Below, in pieces: positions 9,629 through 18,940 of a DNA stretch of 64,000 nucleotides (positions are counted from its first letter, which is position 1; the number at the start of each line of letters is the position of its first letter). Both the position numbers and the translations under genes were made by a program. This DNA is from Idiomarina sp. MD25a (GTDB lineage Bacteria > Pseudomonadota > Gammaproteobacteria > Enterobacterales > Alteromonadaceae): assembly GCF_001870515.1 (NCBI RefSeq), contig NZ_MDGT01000003.1, forward strand, positions 874,842-938,841. Reading direction: 5' to 3'. The notes under the pieces are model-generated. The model did not search any database and was not told the origin of the DNA. It worked only from the letters and a program-made list of their open reading frames with translations.

Positions 9629-11875
9629 ATGATGTTGCGTTTTTCATTATTAACGGCTGGTGTGATACTAGCCTCAGCGGTCATGCAACCACATGCCGCA
9701 AGTAAAGAACTATCCATTGAGCGAATTTTTAGCTCACCTTCGCTATCCGGCGACTCAATGCGCGCGTTGCGCTTCTCACCCGACGGTCAACGTTTAACCT
9801 ATTTAAAAGGTCGTGCTGATGATGCCAGCCATTACGATCTCTGGTCTTACGATTTAGCGACTGAAAAACATCAACGTTTGGTGAATGCGGATGACGTGTT
9901 TGCCGGCGAAGAAGTGTTATCCGATGAGGAAAAGGCGCGTCGTGAGCGTTTACGTTTAAGTGGTTCAGGTATTGTGAGCTACCAGTGGTCGGCGCAGTCG
10001 GACGCGTTGCTATTCCCTCTCGCGGGCGACGTCTACTACTACTCGTTGGCGACCGGAGAAGCGCGCCAAATCACTCAAACCGAAGCGTTTGAAACCGATG
10101 CTAAGCTCTCGCCTCAAGGCCATTATGTTTCGTACATTCGTGAGCAGAACCTTTATGTATATTCGTTAGAAACGGGTCAAGAGCAAGCCGTAACGAGTAC
10201 AGGAGGCGATACGATAAAGTACGGTATGGCCGAGTTTGTTGCTCAAGAAGAAATTGATCGCATGACAGGCTACTGGTGGGCGCCTGACGAAAAAAAAATT
10301 GCCTTGACGCGAGTGGACGAGTCGCCCGTTGACATTGCCGTGCGTAGTGAGATCTATGCTGACCATATTGACATGATCGAGCAACGTTATCCTTTTGCGG
10401 GCACTCCAAACGTGAATGTCGACCTTGGCGTAGTGAACGTTGATATCAAAGACCAGAAGAACCTTGAGTCGTCTATTGATTGGCTGGGTCTGGAGGCATT
10501 AGGTGACGGTTACTTAGCTCGAGTGAAGTGGCTCAAAGACAGTCAGCACTTTAGTTATCAGTGGCAGAGCCGTGATCAACAAAAGCTTGATTTACATATC
10601 GTCGACGCCAACAACCAAAGTGATGAAGTTATTTTGACTGAGACCAGTGATAGCTGGATTAACCTCAACGATGACTTGTACTTTCTTGACGACAATAAAC
10701 ATTTCATCTGGGGATCAGAGCGCAGTGGCTACAAACACCTTTATCTGTATCGCGTCGACGGTGGTTTAATTCGTCAATTGACTTCGGGTGATTGGCAGGT
10801 TGACGAGCTCGCTGCGATCGATGAAAAAACGGGCGTGTTTTATTTTACCGGGCGCGAGAAGTCACCGCTCGAGCTGCATTTATATCGTAACCAATTAAAT
10901 ACGACATCACCGGCTACGCCAAGTCGTATTACTGAACGCGAAGGGATGCACCATATTCAGTTTGCTGCTGATGGTAGTTCATATGTTGATACATTCGAGT
11001 CCTATCAACAGCCACCGCAGATCAGTTTGAATGGCCCGACGGGTAAGCGCCTGACTTGGCTTAAAGAAAACAAAATCGATGAGCAACATCCGCTTAAACC
11101 ATACTGGCGCGACTGGTTGTATCCAGAATTTGGTACCTTGGAGGCCGATGATGGGCAAACCTTATACTACCAACTGACTAAACCAGCGAACTTTGACTCA
11201 ACTAAACACTACCCAGTGATGGTCTATGTGTACGGCGGCCCCGGTGCTCAGGTCGTGACTAAGGGGTGGGGTAACTACTTAGTACAGTATATGGCGCAGC
11301 AAGGTTACGTGGTATTTAGTGTGGATAATCGAGGCTCGTTTAACCGTGGCAAAGCATTTGAAGCGCCGATTTACAAAAATATGGGTACTCCTGAAATTGC
11401 TGATCAAATACGCGGTGTCGAGTTCTTACGTAGCTTGGATTATGTAGACCCAGAGCGCATCGGTATTCACGGTCACAGCTACGGCGGTTATATGACCTTG
11501 ATGGCGATGTTTAAAGCGCCTGAGTATTTTGCCGCTGGCGTCTCAGGCGCGCCTGTGACGGACTGGCGTCTATACGACACGCACTACACCGAGCGCTATA
11601 TGGGGATGCCCCAGCAAGGTGACGCGTACGAGAAAGCGTCGGTATTTCCCTATACGGACGGTTTGAGCGGTGATTTGATGATTTATCACGGCATGGCTGA
11701 TGATAATGTGCTATTCACTCATAGCACAAAGCTATATAAGCAGTTGCAGGATAACGCACAGCCATTCCAAATGATGAATTACCCGGGTAAGAAGCACTCG
11801 CTTAATGGCAAGAACACGCGCATTCACCGTTACCAACTCATTGCCAACTTTTTTCAACAAACGCTGAAGCAATAA
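9629..11875 (+). CDS. Dipeptidyl-peptidase IV-type serine peptidase (S9)
   Basis: This 748-aa exported peptidase has a signal peptide (residues 1-24, ending MQPHAASK). It then has a beta-propeller with the DPP-IV substrate-binding EE pair in FVAQEEIDRMTGYWW, followed by an alpha/beta hydrolase domain. The triad can be placed: Ser617 in GHSYGG, Asp691 in HGMADDN, His723 in GKKHSLNG. DPP-IV enzymes remove X-Pro dipeptides from peptide N-termini. Together with the M28, M17 and met-zincin enzymes nearby it points to a peptide-based diet. It is followed after 50 bp by a thioesterase gene. Confidence 0.9.
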   Translation: MMLRFSLLTAGVILASAVMQPHAASKELSIERIFSSPSLSGDSMRALRFSPDGQRLTYLKGRADDASHYDLWSYDLATEKHQRLVNADDVFAGEEVLSDEEKARRERLRLSGSGIVSYQWSAQSDALLFPLAGDVYYYSLATGEARQITQTEAFETDAKLSPQGHYVSYIREQNLYVYSLETGQEQAVTSTGGDTIKYGMAEFVAQEEIDRMTGYWWAPDEKKIALTRVDESPVDIAVRSEIYADHIDMIEQRYPFAGTPNVNVDLGVVNVDIKDQKNLESSIDWLGLEALGDGYLARVKWLKDSQHFSYQWQSRDQQKLDLHIVDANNQSDEVILTETSDSWINLNDDLYFLDDNKHFIWGSERSGYKHLYLYRVDGGLIRQLTSGDWQVDELAAIDEKTGVFYFTGREKSPLELHLYRNQLNTTSPATPSRITEREGMHHIQFAADGSSYVDTFESYQQPPQISLNGPTGKRLTWLKENKIDEQHPLKPYWRDWLYPEFGTLEADDGQTLYYQLTKPANFDSTKHYPVMVYVYGGPGAQVVTKGWGNYLVQYMAQQGYVVFSVDNRGSFNRGKAFEAPIYKNMGTPEIADQIRGVEFLRSLDYVDPERIGIHGHSYGGYMTLMAMFKAPEYFAAGVSGAPVTDWRLYDTHYTERYMGMPQQGDAYEKASVFPYTDGLSGDLMIYHGMADDNVLFTHSTKLYKQLQDNAQPFQMMNYPGKKHSLNGKNTRIHRYQLIANFFQQTLKQ

Positions 11876-11925
11876 TAGGTTATACTAGCGACTCTGAAAC
11901 GAACTTAAACTGTTGAGGAGTCGCT

Positions 11926-12318
11926 ATGCGCTTTTTATCTCGCCGTTTGGTCATGCCTAATGACCTTAACTTTGCTGGTTCTTTATTCGGTGGTCGTATC
12001 CTCGAGTGGATTGACGAAGAGGCCTATATCTTTGCCAGTTGCCAATTGGGTGCTAAGAGTTTGGTGACTAAACACATTGGCGCGATTACTTTCGAAACCT
12101 CAGCTTTCCAAGGTGATGTGGTAGAGTTTGGTTTGCAAGTTAAATCGGCAGGTCGCACGTCACTTAACATTACTTGCGTGGTTAGAAATAAACACACCAA
12201 GCAAAATATTTGTACTGCTGACGATATTGTTTTCGTTCATATTGACCCAGAGACCCGTCAACCGACACCTCATGGCAAAACGAAAGAAGAATTGGATGAG
12301 TTTAACTTCGAAAGTTAA
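11926..12318 (+). CDS. Hotdog-fold acyl-CoA thioesterase
   Basis: This 130-aa single hotdog-domain protein opens with the family motif MPNDLNFAGSLFGGRILEWID, in which the Asn-x-x-G-x-x-FGG block and the Asp form the active site of YciA/BFIT-type acyl-CoA hydrolases. It would cleave acyl-CoA thioesters in the cytoplasm; chain-length preference cannot be read from sequence. The ATG follows a TTGAGGAG ribosome site. It lies downstream of the DPP-IV gene and ends at a strong terminator. Confidence 0.88.
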   Translation: MRFLSRRLVMPNDLNFAGSLFGGRILEWIDEEAYIFASCQLGAKSLVTKHIGAITFETSAFQGDVVEFGLQVKSAGRTSLNITCVVRNKHTKQNICTADDIVFVHIDPETRQPTPHGKTKEELDEFNFES

Positions 12319-12330
12319 TATCGATGAGAT

Positions 12331-12364
12331 AAAAAACGGCGCATTTTCGTGCGCCGTTTTTTTT
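12331..12364. terminator. Bidirectional terminator between thioesterase and metalloprotease
   Basis: ACGGCGCA (12336-12343) pairs with TGCGCCGT (12350-12357) around a TTTTCG loop. The stem can be lengthened by flanking A and T runs. The genes on either side converge on it. Confidence 0.9.
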
Positions 12365-12381
12365 GTCCAACGACCGAGTGG

Positions 12382-14784
12382 TTAGATTGGAGAGCCGGGT
12401 GGTAAAGCCGCTGGCGCATACCCCGCAGGCCACTCACCTTCAGTTAAGTAATGCTCTAGCTGTTCGCCGAGGGCTTCGACAACTACATGACCCTTTAGCT
12501 TGCCCACGAGCGTTGCCGTGGCTTTACGTAATGCAAGGCGAACCTCGGGCGCGACGCTCTCATTTTGCATGGTTTCGACAAGTGCATTGGCTGCCGTCAC
12601 AAGCACGCGTTGACTAACAGGGTCGTCAGGCTGAGCCTGCCAGTCTTCAAGTAGCGTATTAAATAGCGTATTCACCACAGCAACAGGTGAAGGGACTTCA
12701 CTCTTCATCGCGTGTTGCTGACTTAACCGGTTCAGACGCTGTGGATTGAAAATCAGCGATAAACTAAAGCCCGAAGCACTTGCCGCCATGCTCACAGGAT
12801 CCGGTATTAATCCGGTTCGACCGCCGAATCGTTCACGATTATCAGAATAACCGTAAGCCAGCGGTACTAACAATTTTTGGATGCTCTGTGGCACGCGAAC
12901 GGTATCTGCGCGTACGGTTTCAATCAGTAGATCGAGCGCGCGCTTCTGCGCGGCTGGACTGACTGGGCCGTAATCGTTTGGCTTTTGGTCATTGATGTAA
13001 TATTGATAGTTTACGCCCCCTAACCACTTTACTGCGGCTTCGGTTTGATAACGATGCAATAGATAAATCGGTACGAACACTTCTTGCAAGTCACTGAGCG
13101 CAGCGTCAGAAGATAGCTGATGCTGGCCAAAGTTACTGAGCACTTGTTTACGCACGTTGAGTAGACGTTCGAGTTCGGTCACCGCATCACTACCATTATC
13201 CCATAAATGCGCTGTCGGGTGGGCGCCACTGACAGGGCGGGCGTCGCGATCGGAAATGAAGCTTAAACCGAGCGACTTATTTTGCTGTAAAATGCGGTCA
13301 AGTTGCTCTTGCTCACTTGGCATACCACCGAAATCGCTATAACCGTAAGCGATAACTTGCTTATCCCATTCACCAATCCCAGTGTCATAAGCATCGTTAA
13401 GACTGACTTCACCGTCTGTTGTAAGCGTCACAAGTGGATGTGGGTAGTCCATCACTGATGCACGATTGTCACTACTCGCCGCAAAATTATGTGCGATTCC
13501 CAGTGTGTGTCCGACTTCGTGGGCGCTCAACTGGCGAATCCGCGCCAATGCCATTTGCTCGATTTTTTCTTTTAGTGCTTCGCTATTTTCTTTATTGAAA
13601 GGGCCTATTAACCCTTCAGCAATTTTCATATCTTGACGCACGCGCAAAGAACCCAACGTGACATGGCCTTTGATGATTTCACCTGTGCGCGGATCGATGA
13701 CTGAGGAACCATACGACCAACCTCGCGTGGCTCGATGCACCCACTGAATCACGTTGTAACGCACGTCCATAGGGTCAGCGTCAGCGGGCAACATTTTTAC
13801 TTGAAACGCGTTTTCGTAGCCAGCTGCTGCAAATGCTTGTGCCCACCATGAGGCGCCTTCAAGTAAGGCCGATTTCACGGGCTCTGGCGCGCCCGGATCA
13901 AGATAGTAGGTGATAGGTTGTTGTGGGGCACTACTTGAGGCAATAGGATCTTTTTTGGCTAAACGATGACGCGGAATGACACGTTGTGAAATAGATTCGC
14001 CCAAAGGAGCCGAATAGTCGTAATAGGTTTGCGCCCAGAAGCCACTATTAGGAGCAAAGACACGCGGACGATAATTGTTATCGGGTAAGCGGATAAACGA
14101 GTGATGCAAATGCAAGGTCAGCGCATCGGCATTAGGTAAAATGGCGTTCACGTAGTGCCCTTTACCTTGGCCTACAAAAGTAACCGTTGCCTCTAGCTCG
14201 GTGTTATCAGGAAAGCTCTTAGAGCGATCGGGATAAACAACGGAGCGGCTATTATCGATACTATATTGGCCTTGGTCCGTCTGTTGTAAGCGCTCACTTA
14301 CCCCATGAACATCAGTCATTAAGAATGGCGTGTAATCTATTAATACACCGTCCGCATTTGATGCGACAGCATCAAACCCAAACAGTGTGCTATCGGCAAA
14401 GGCTTGCTGCACACTGGCATGCTCTGCTGGGTTTTTATCACCCGCTCGGTATTGGGTATTCTCAGCAACTAATAACACCCGTTGGCCTTGCACTTTAAAG
14501 TGAGCCAGTTGAGTTTGTCCCAGTTGACCGCGATCAAGGCCGACATCATTCGAGCCCAATCCCCACGGCAAGCTGGTCTGAAAAATAAATGAGTTTTCGG
14601 TGTAAGGCACAAAAAGATAATATTTGCCGTGTTGGCTATCGTGATAAAGATCAAAAAAGCCTTCTGCCTTTTCCATCGATTGTGTGAACTCTGCAACACT
14701 CGGGGTCGGTTCAGTGGCGGCTGTTGCTATGCTTGCTTGTAACAACGCAATACTGACCCATACAACGCGAATAAAATTCCGCAT
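12382..14784 (-). CDS. Exported zinc-dependent metalloprotease (met-zincin, DUF5117/DUF4953-type)
   Basis: This 800-aa protein has an N-terminal signal (residues 1-22, ending ATAAT) and an extended metzincin motif HEVGHTLGIAHN (His422, Glu423, His426, His432), followed by an SVMDYPHP Met-turn. This pattern and the overall layout fit the large zinc-dependent metalloproteases carrying DUF5117 and DUF4953 domains. It would degrade proteins or peptides in the periplasm or outside the cell; the substrate is unknown. A good GAAGGAAG ribosome site precedes the ATG, and fldB lies 19 bp upstream on the same strand, so they are probably co-transcribed. Confidence 0.85.
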   Translation of the reverse strand: MRNFIRVVWVSIALLQASIATAATEPTPSVAEFTQSMEKAEGFFDLYHDSQHGKYYLFVPYTENSFIFQTSLPWGLGSNDVGLDRGQLGQTQLAHFKVQGQRVLLVAENTQYRAGDKNPAEHASVQQAFADSTLFGFDAVASNADGVLIDYTPFLMTDVHGVSERLQQTDQGQYSIDNSRSVVYPDRSKSFPDNTELEATVTFVGQGKGHYVNAILPNADALTLHLHHSFIRLPDNNYRPRVFAPNSGFWAQTYYDYSAPLGESISQRVIPRHRLAKKDPIASSSAPQQPITYYLDPGAPEPVKSALLEGASWWAQAFAAAGYENAFQVKMLPADADPMDVRYNVIQWVHRATRGWSYGSSVIDPRTGEIIKGHVTLGSLRVRQDMKIAEGLIGPFNKENSEALKEKIEQMALARIRQLSAHEVGHTLGIAHNFAASSDNRASVMDYPHPLVTLTTDGEVSLNDAYDTGIGEWDKQVIAYGYSDFGGMPSEQEQLDRILQQNKSLGLSFISDRDARPVSGAHPTAHLWDNGSDAVTELERLLNVRKQVLSNFGQHQLSSDAALSDLQEVFVPIYLLHRYQTEAAVKWLGGVNYQYYINDQKPNDYGPVSPAAQKRALDLLIETVRADTVRVPQSIQKLLVPLAYGYSDNRERFGGRTGLIPDPVSMAASASGFSLSLIFNPQRLNRLSQQHAMKSEVPSPVAVVNTLFNTLLEDWQAQPDDPVSQRVLVTAANALVETMQNESVAPEVRLALRKATATLVGKLKGHVVVEALGEQLEHYLTEGEWPAGYAPAALPPGSPI

Positions 14785-14803
14785 GTTGGCTTCCTTCTTG
14801 TTG

Positions 14804-15328
14804 TTATAGTTGATCAGCTATTTCTTCGAGAATCTGTGTTGTCCATTGCTCGATACGTTCTTCAGATAAGTCGTACTGTGTGTCTTCGTCAAGGGATAAA
14901 CCGACGAAGTACTGCTCATCGTCGGTGAGCGCCTTAGAGGCTGCAAAGTCATAGCCTTGATTAGGCCAAAAGCCGATGCGCTTGCAGTCTTTGTCAGCTA
15001 TGGCATCGTGCAACATGCCGAGCGCATCCTGAAACCAGTCGGTATAGCCCTCTTGATCACCCATGCCATAAAGCGCGACGATTTTACCTTGTAAATTGAG
15101 TGGCGTAATATCGTCCCAGTGACTTTCCCAATCTTCTTGAAGCTCACCAAAGTCCCATGTCGATATACCAAAAATAAGGATATCGAACTGCTCTGCCTCT
15201 TTTAGCGGCGTGTCTTTAATATCAAATATCGAGACAATGTCTTCGCCAATGGCTTGCTGAATTTTTTCAGCGGCAATTTCTGTATAGCAGGTAGTTGAGC
15301 CATAAAACAGGCCGATTTGCAACGACAT
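14804..15328 (-). CDS. fldB: Flavodoxin FldB (long-chain)
   Basis: This 174-aa FMN-binding electron carrier is a close match to FldB. It has the phosphate loop YGSTTCYTE near residue 8, TWDFGELQEDW near 57, and YGMGDQEGYTDWF followed by DALGMLHD near 87-105. The reading frame stays open 11 codons upstream to 15361, but the ATG at 15328 (MSLQIGLFYG) has a GAGG ribosome site and aligns with the family start. It probably heads a two-gene unit with the metalloprotease, and is divergent from yfcL. Confidence 0.9.
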   Translation of the reverse strand: MSLQIGLFYGSTTCYTEIAAEKIQQAIGEDIVSIFDIKDTPLKEAEQFDILIFGISTWDFGELQEDWESHWDDITPLNLQGKIVALYGMGDQEGYTDWFQDALGMLHDAIADKDCKRIGFWPNQGYDFAASKALTDDEQYFVGLSLDEDTQYDLSEERIEQWTTQILEEIADQL

Positions 15329-15416
15329 AACAACCTCGTTGGATAGTTTCGATGGGTGCATTGTAGCAAAAACATCGTTAAAATAACGTCTCAGTAATGC
15401 GAAAAAAGGTGATTTG

Positions 15417-15692
15417 ATGTCGTTTAATGCGGTAATAGAGCAGTTAGAAAGTGTCTTCGATCAGGTGTATGTCGACGGAACCGATGACGAGTTATTTGCG
15501 AGTGGCTATTTACGAGGCCATTTTGACCTCGTCGTTGCCCGCATGGAAATGAACGATGAAACCGATGCGCAGGCAATTATCCCCAATTTACAAGCCGCCG
15601 TGGAGCAAGCGAAACATGAGCTCGCACCCGCAGACCAGACGCACGTTAATAATCTAGTTGAGCAGCTCGACACCGTGGTTCGTAGCGTTTAA
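15417..15692 (+). CDS. yfcL: YfcL family protein of unknown function
   Basis: This is a small acidic 91-aa cytoplasmic protein with the family hallmark DDELFASGYLRGH near residues 22-34. The ATG at 15417 is preferred to the TTG three bases upstream and has an AAAAGG ribosome site. The role of YfcL is unknown; in E. coli it also sits next to mnmC. Here the two genes converge with one base between stop codons and no visible terminator. Confidence 0.88.
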   Translation: MSFNAVIEQLESVFDQVYVDGTDDELFASGYLRGHFDLVVARMEMNDETDAQAIIPNLQAAVEQAKHELAPADQTHVNNLVEQLDTVVRSV

Positions 15693-15693
15693 T

Positions 15694-17523
15694 TTATGTG
15701 ATCAGGCGTTGTGGTTGTAAACGCGACCGCGCGTCTTTTGTTAACGGTACTACGCCGCCACTCAATTGTTCGGCAAGTAACTCGGCGAGCACTGGAGCCG
15801 AAGTTAAACCGCGCGATCCTAAACCGCAAAACAGCATCAACCCTGGCTGCAACAGCCCTGCTGCTGGTTGATGGTCAGGTGTAGTTGCCCGTACGCTAAC
15901 GCGATGCCCTGTTACCGTTAAATCTTTGCTCCAAGCTTGTTGAGCGCAATTAGCCAGCGATTCACAGTTGGCCTCATCGGCCGTTGATGAGCTATTCAGA
16001 TCGGCTTGATCGCGTTCAAACGTTGCGCCGATACAGTGTTCTCCCTGTTGTGCAGGCACCATATAGCCTTTGTAGCATAGCACCGTGGTTAATTGCGCCG
16101 TTTCAGCCGATGCACGTACCATCGATATCTGTCCTTTGACCGGTTTTATTTTGAGTGGCGTATCGATAAGGTCAGCGGAGTGATGACCGCCCGCTAACAC
16201 AACCCGCGCTGTTGTATACTCAGCATCTGTGCCTAAGATGCTCCAGCTCGGACTTGAAGCGGTGTCTTGAGCGGTACTAATACGCTTAACGGTATCGCTA
16301 ATCCACTCGGGCTGATGTTGTTCAAACAGGGTGCGTACGAAGGCCGCAGGATTAAGCCAGCCCGCATTAGGATACAGCAAACTAGGTTGTTCTATCGCAA
16401 GGTGGGCGGCTGACGAACTTTGCTCTGATGTGAGAGGCCGTACTGTCGCTTCGCTGTAGTCACACGCTGTGACTTTATGCATGCGTTCGATACGGGCAGG
16501 ATTAAACGCGGGTTGCAGCACGCCTGAGGCAAACCAATAACGCTCACGCCAAGGCGTGTAGTAGCTCAGCGCGGTTGATGTTGCTTGCAAGTAGAAACGA
16601 CTCAATGGCGTACGCTCGGCGTGAAGGAGCGGATATACGGCACCTTGTGGATTACCTGATGCGCCATCAGCTTTACCCTGGCTGATTACGCGGCAGGGAA
16701 TACTGCGTTGGTGCAATGCCTGCGTCAAACAGGCGCTCGCGATACCACCACCGACCACGGTAATCGGAGTTAAATTGCGACTGGCTTTTACCGTTTGGCT
16801 GGGAAAGTGACCGCAGAGCATTTCACGCTTACGACCAAAGCCTTTAACTTTATTAATTGTGAATCCGGCTTCACCGAGTCCGCGCTTGACCACACCGGCG
16901 GCGGTAAAGGTGGCAAAGGTCGTATCGCGATGGGCGCTTTGTGCCATGGTTTCGAACAAGGCTGACTGCCACATAGCTGGATTCTTTGCTGGCGCAAAAC
17001 CATCAAGGAACCAAGCATCAACCCGCGCTGTTAAACAACTTTGCCATTCTTCTAAGATTGTCTCGACATCGCCAATCCATAAATCCAACACCACTCGACC
17101 CTGGTCGAAAATCAAGCGATGACAACCAGCCTCCGTCGCAGGGTAGTGAGCGATTAACTCATCAGCCACTTCGGCAACCTCGGGCAATGTAGCGAGGGCT
17201 TGCGCTAACTGTTGTTTACTCAGCGGATACTTCTCTACAGTCACAAAGTGCAGACGTGTACAAGGTTGCGCATGAGCGCTAAAATTGAGCCACGTGAGTA
17301 AGAAGTTCAGGCCCGTGCCAAAACCCGTTTCTGTCACAACAAAGTCATAATGAACTGGCAAGCTAGCCCAGCGTTCCGGTAATCCATTGTGCCTAAGAAA
17401 TACGTATCGGCTTTCATCGATACCACTGTCGACAGAAAAGTAAATGTCGTCAAATGCTTGCGAGACGGGGACGCCGGCTTCATTAAATTGAATTTTTGCA
17501 TGATTTGGCATGCTTAACACCAT
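15694..17523 (-). CDS. mnmC: Bifunctional tRNA 5-methylaminomethyl-2-thiouridine biosynthesis protein MnmC
   Basis: This 609-aa protein carries two domains. The N-terminal SAM-dependent methyltransferase (about 1-240; ETGFGTGLNFLL motif, then DAWFLDGFAPAKNPAMW) makes mnm5U from nm5U. The C-terminal FAD oxidase (from about 255, VVGGGIASACL dinucleotide fold) converts cmnm5U to nm5U at wobble position 34 of tRNAs. Length and order are those of full-length MnmC. The start at 17523 is an ATG; a second ATG four codons later (MPNHAKIQF, 17511) is equally plausible. It is divergent from fabB. Confidence 0.93.
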   Translation of the reverse strand: MVLSMPNHAKIQFNEAGVPVSQAFDDIYFSVDSGIDESRYVFLRHNGLPERWASLPVHYDFVVTETGFGTGLNFLLTWLNFSAHAQPCTRLHFVTVEKYPLSKQQLAQALATLPEVAEVADELIAHYPATEAGCHRLIFDQGRVVLDLWIGDVETILEEWQSCLTARVDAWFLDGFAPAKNPAMWQSALFETMAQSAHRDTTFATFTAAGVVKRGLGEAGFTINKVKGFGRKREMLCGHFPSQTVKASRNLTPITVVGGGIASACLTQALHQRSIPCRVISQGKADGASGNPQGAVYPLLHAERTPLSRFYLQATSTALSYYTPWRERYWFASGVLQPAFNPARIERMHKVTACDYSEATVRPLTSEQSSSAAHLAIEQPSLLYPNAGWLNPAAFVRTLFEQHQPEWISDTVKRISTAQDTASSPSWSILGTDAEYTTARVVLAGGHHSADLIDTPLKIKPVKGQISMVRASAETAQLTTVLCYKGYMVPAQQGEHCIGATFERDQADLNSSSTADEANCESLANCAQQAWSKDLTVTGHRVSVRATTPDHQPAAGLLQPGLMLFCGLGSRGLTSAPVLAELLAEQLSGGVVPLTKDARSRLQPQRLIT

Positions 17524-17612
17524 GAATTCTTACTCAATGATCGCTATAATAACAACTTTCAATCGAATAGTTGATGAGTTTAGAGCGAGTCATTGACGAC
17601 GCTGGGGTTGGC

Positions 17613-17686
17613 AAGAAAAATTTTAAACAAAGCAGACCACCTGTTGACCCGTTGTTCGTTACCATACAACATAAGAAAAATTTTAA
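17613..17686 (+). repeat. Pair of 14-bp direct repeats exactly 60 bp apart upstream of fabB
   Basis: AAGAAAAATTTTAA occurs at 17613-17626 and again at 17673-17686, in the 196-bp spacer between mnmC and fabB. The second copy ends 33 bp before the fabB ATG. Each copy contains the self-complementary core AAAATTTT. The spacing of about six helical turns suggests paired sites for a regulator or nucleoid protein, but chance in an AT-rich spacer is possible. Confidence 0.45.
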
Positions 17687-17719
17687 TTTATCGGCCCATC
17701 GCCAATACAGGAATAAGTA

Positions 17720-18934
17720 ATGAGAAGAGCTGTGATTACCGGACTCGGCATTGTATCGAGTATCGGAACCAATCAGAAAGAAGTCCTTGAATCGCTACGC
17801 ACCGGTAAATCGGGCATCGAGCGTTCAGAATCCTTTGCCGAAATGGGGCTACGTTGCCAAGTTTGGGGACCTGTACGTTTAGACGTTAAAGACCACATCG
17901 ATCGTAAAGCTTTACGTTTCATGGGTGACTCGGCAGCTTACGCCTACATCGCGATGCATCAAGCCATCGAAGACGCAGGTTTGAGCGAAGAGGAAGTGTC
18001 TAATCCACGTACAGGTCTTGTCGTGGGCTCGGGCGGCGCATCGGGTGAGCATCAAGTTGCTGCTGCAGATACGCTTCGCGAGCGCGGTGTTAAACGCGTA
18101 GGACCTTACATGGTGCCGCGCTGCATGGCATCGACGACCTCGGCCTGTTTGGCGACACCGTTTAAAATCAAAGGCACCAACTACTCCATCAGTTCAGCAT
18201 GCGCGACTTCTGCGCACTGTATCGGTCATGCACTTGAACTTATCCAGTTTGGTAAGCAAGATCGCGTATTTGCAGGTGGCGGTGAGGAACTGCACTGGAC
18301 GCTCGGTATGGAATTTGACGCCATGGGCGCGCTGAGCACCAAGTATAATGACACACCAGAAAAAGCTTCACGCACTTACGATCGCGACCGTGATGGTTTC
18401 GTTCCAGCCGGTGGCGGCGGTATTTTGGTGATTGAGGAGCTTGAAGCGGCTAAAGCACGTGGCGCAAAAATCTATGCTGAAATCGTCGGTTATGGTGCGA
18501 CTTCTGACGGCTACGATATGGTGGCTCCGTCGGGCGAAGGTGCTATTCGCTGCATGAAGATGGCGATGGAAACCGTCGACACACCGATCGATTACTTGAA
18601 TACGCACGGTACCAGCACGCCGGTGGGGGATGTTAAGGAATTAGAAGCGATTCGTGAGGTGTTCCCTGAAAAGACGCCATTTATTAGTGCAACCAAAGCA
18701 ATGACAGGTCACGCCCTAGGCGCAGCCGGTGTGCATGAGGCCATCTATTCATTATTGATGATGAAAAATGGTTTTGTTACGCCAAGCATCAACATTGATA
18801 ACCTTGATGAAGCTGCTGAGGGCATGAATATCGTGCGCGAACCGACTGAGGCGAAGCTACGCACTGTTATGTCAAACAGCTTTGGTTTTGGTGGTACCAA
18901 TGCATCATTGGTACTGCGCGAATATCAAGACTAA
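17720..18934 (+). CDS. fabB: 3-oxoacyl-[acyl-carrier-protein] synthase I (FabB)
   Basis: KAS I has 404 aa and condenses malonyl-ACP with acyl-ACP in fatty acid elongation. It is needed for unsaturated fatty acids in gammaproteobacteria. The thiolase-fold triad is present: Cys161 in SSACATSAH, His in [11 protein letters not shown], and His in [12 protein letters not shown]. The ending [11 protein letters not shown] is typical of KAS enzymes. It lies upstream of pdxB with six bases between the genes, so the two are translationally close. Confidence 0.95.
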   Translation: MRRAVITGLGIVSSIGTNQKEVLESLRTGKSGIERSESFAEMGLRCQVWGPVRLDVKDHIDRKALRFMGDSAAYAYIAMHQAIEDAGLSEEEVSNPRTGLVVGSGGASGEHQVAAADTLRERGVKRVGPYMVPRCMASTTSACLATPFKIKGTNYSISSACATSAHCIGHALELIQFGKQDRVFAGGGEELHWTLGMEFDAMGALSTKYNDTPEKASRTYDRDRDGFVPAGGGGILVIEELEAAKARGAKIYAEIVGYGATSDGYDMVAPSGEGAIRCMKMAMETVDTPIDYLNTHGTSTPVGDVKELEAIREVFPEKTPFISATKAMTGHALGAAGVHEAIYSLLMMKNGFVTPSINIDNLDEAAEGMNIVREPTEAKLRTVMSNSFGFGGTNASLVLREYQD

Positions 18935-18940
18935 TCGATT

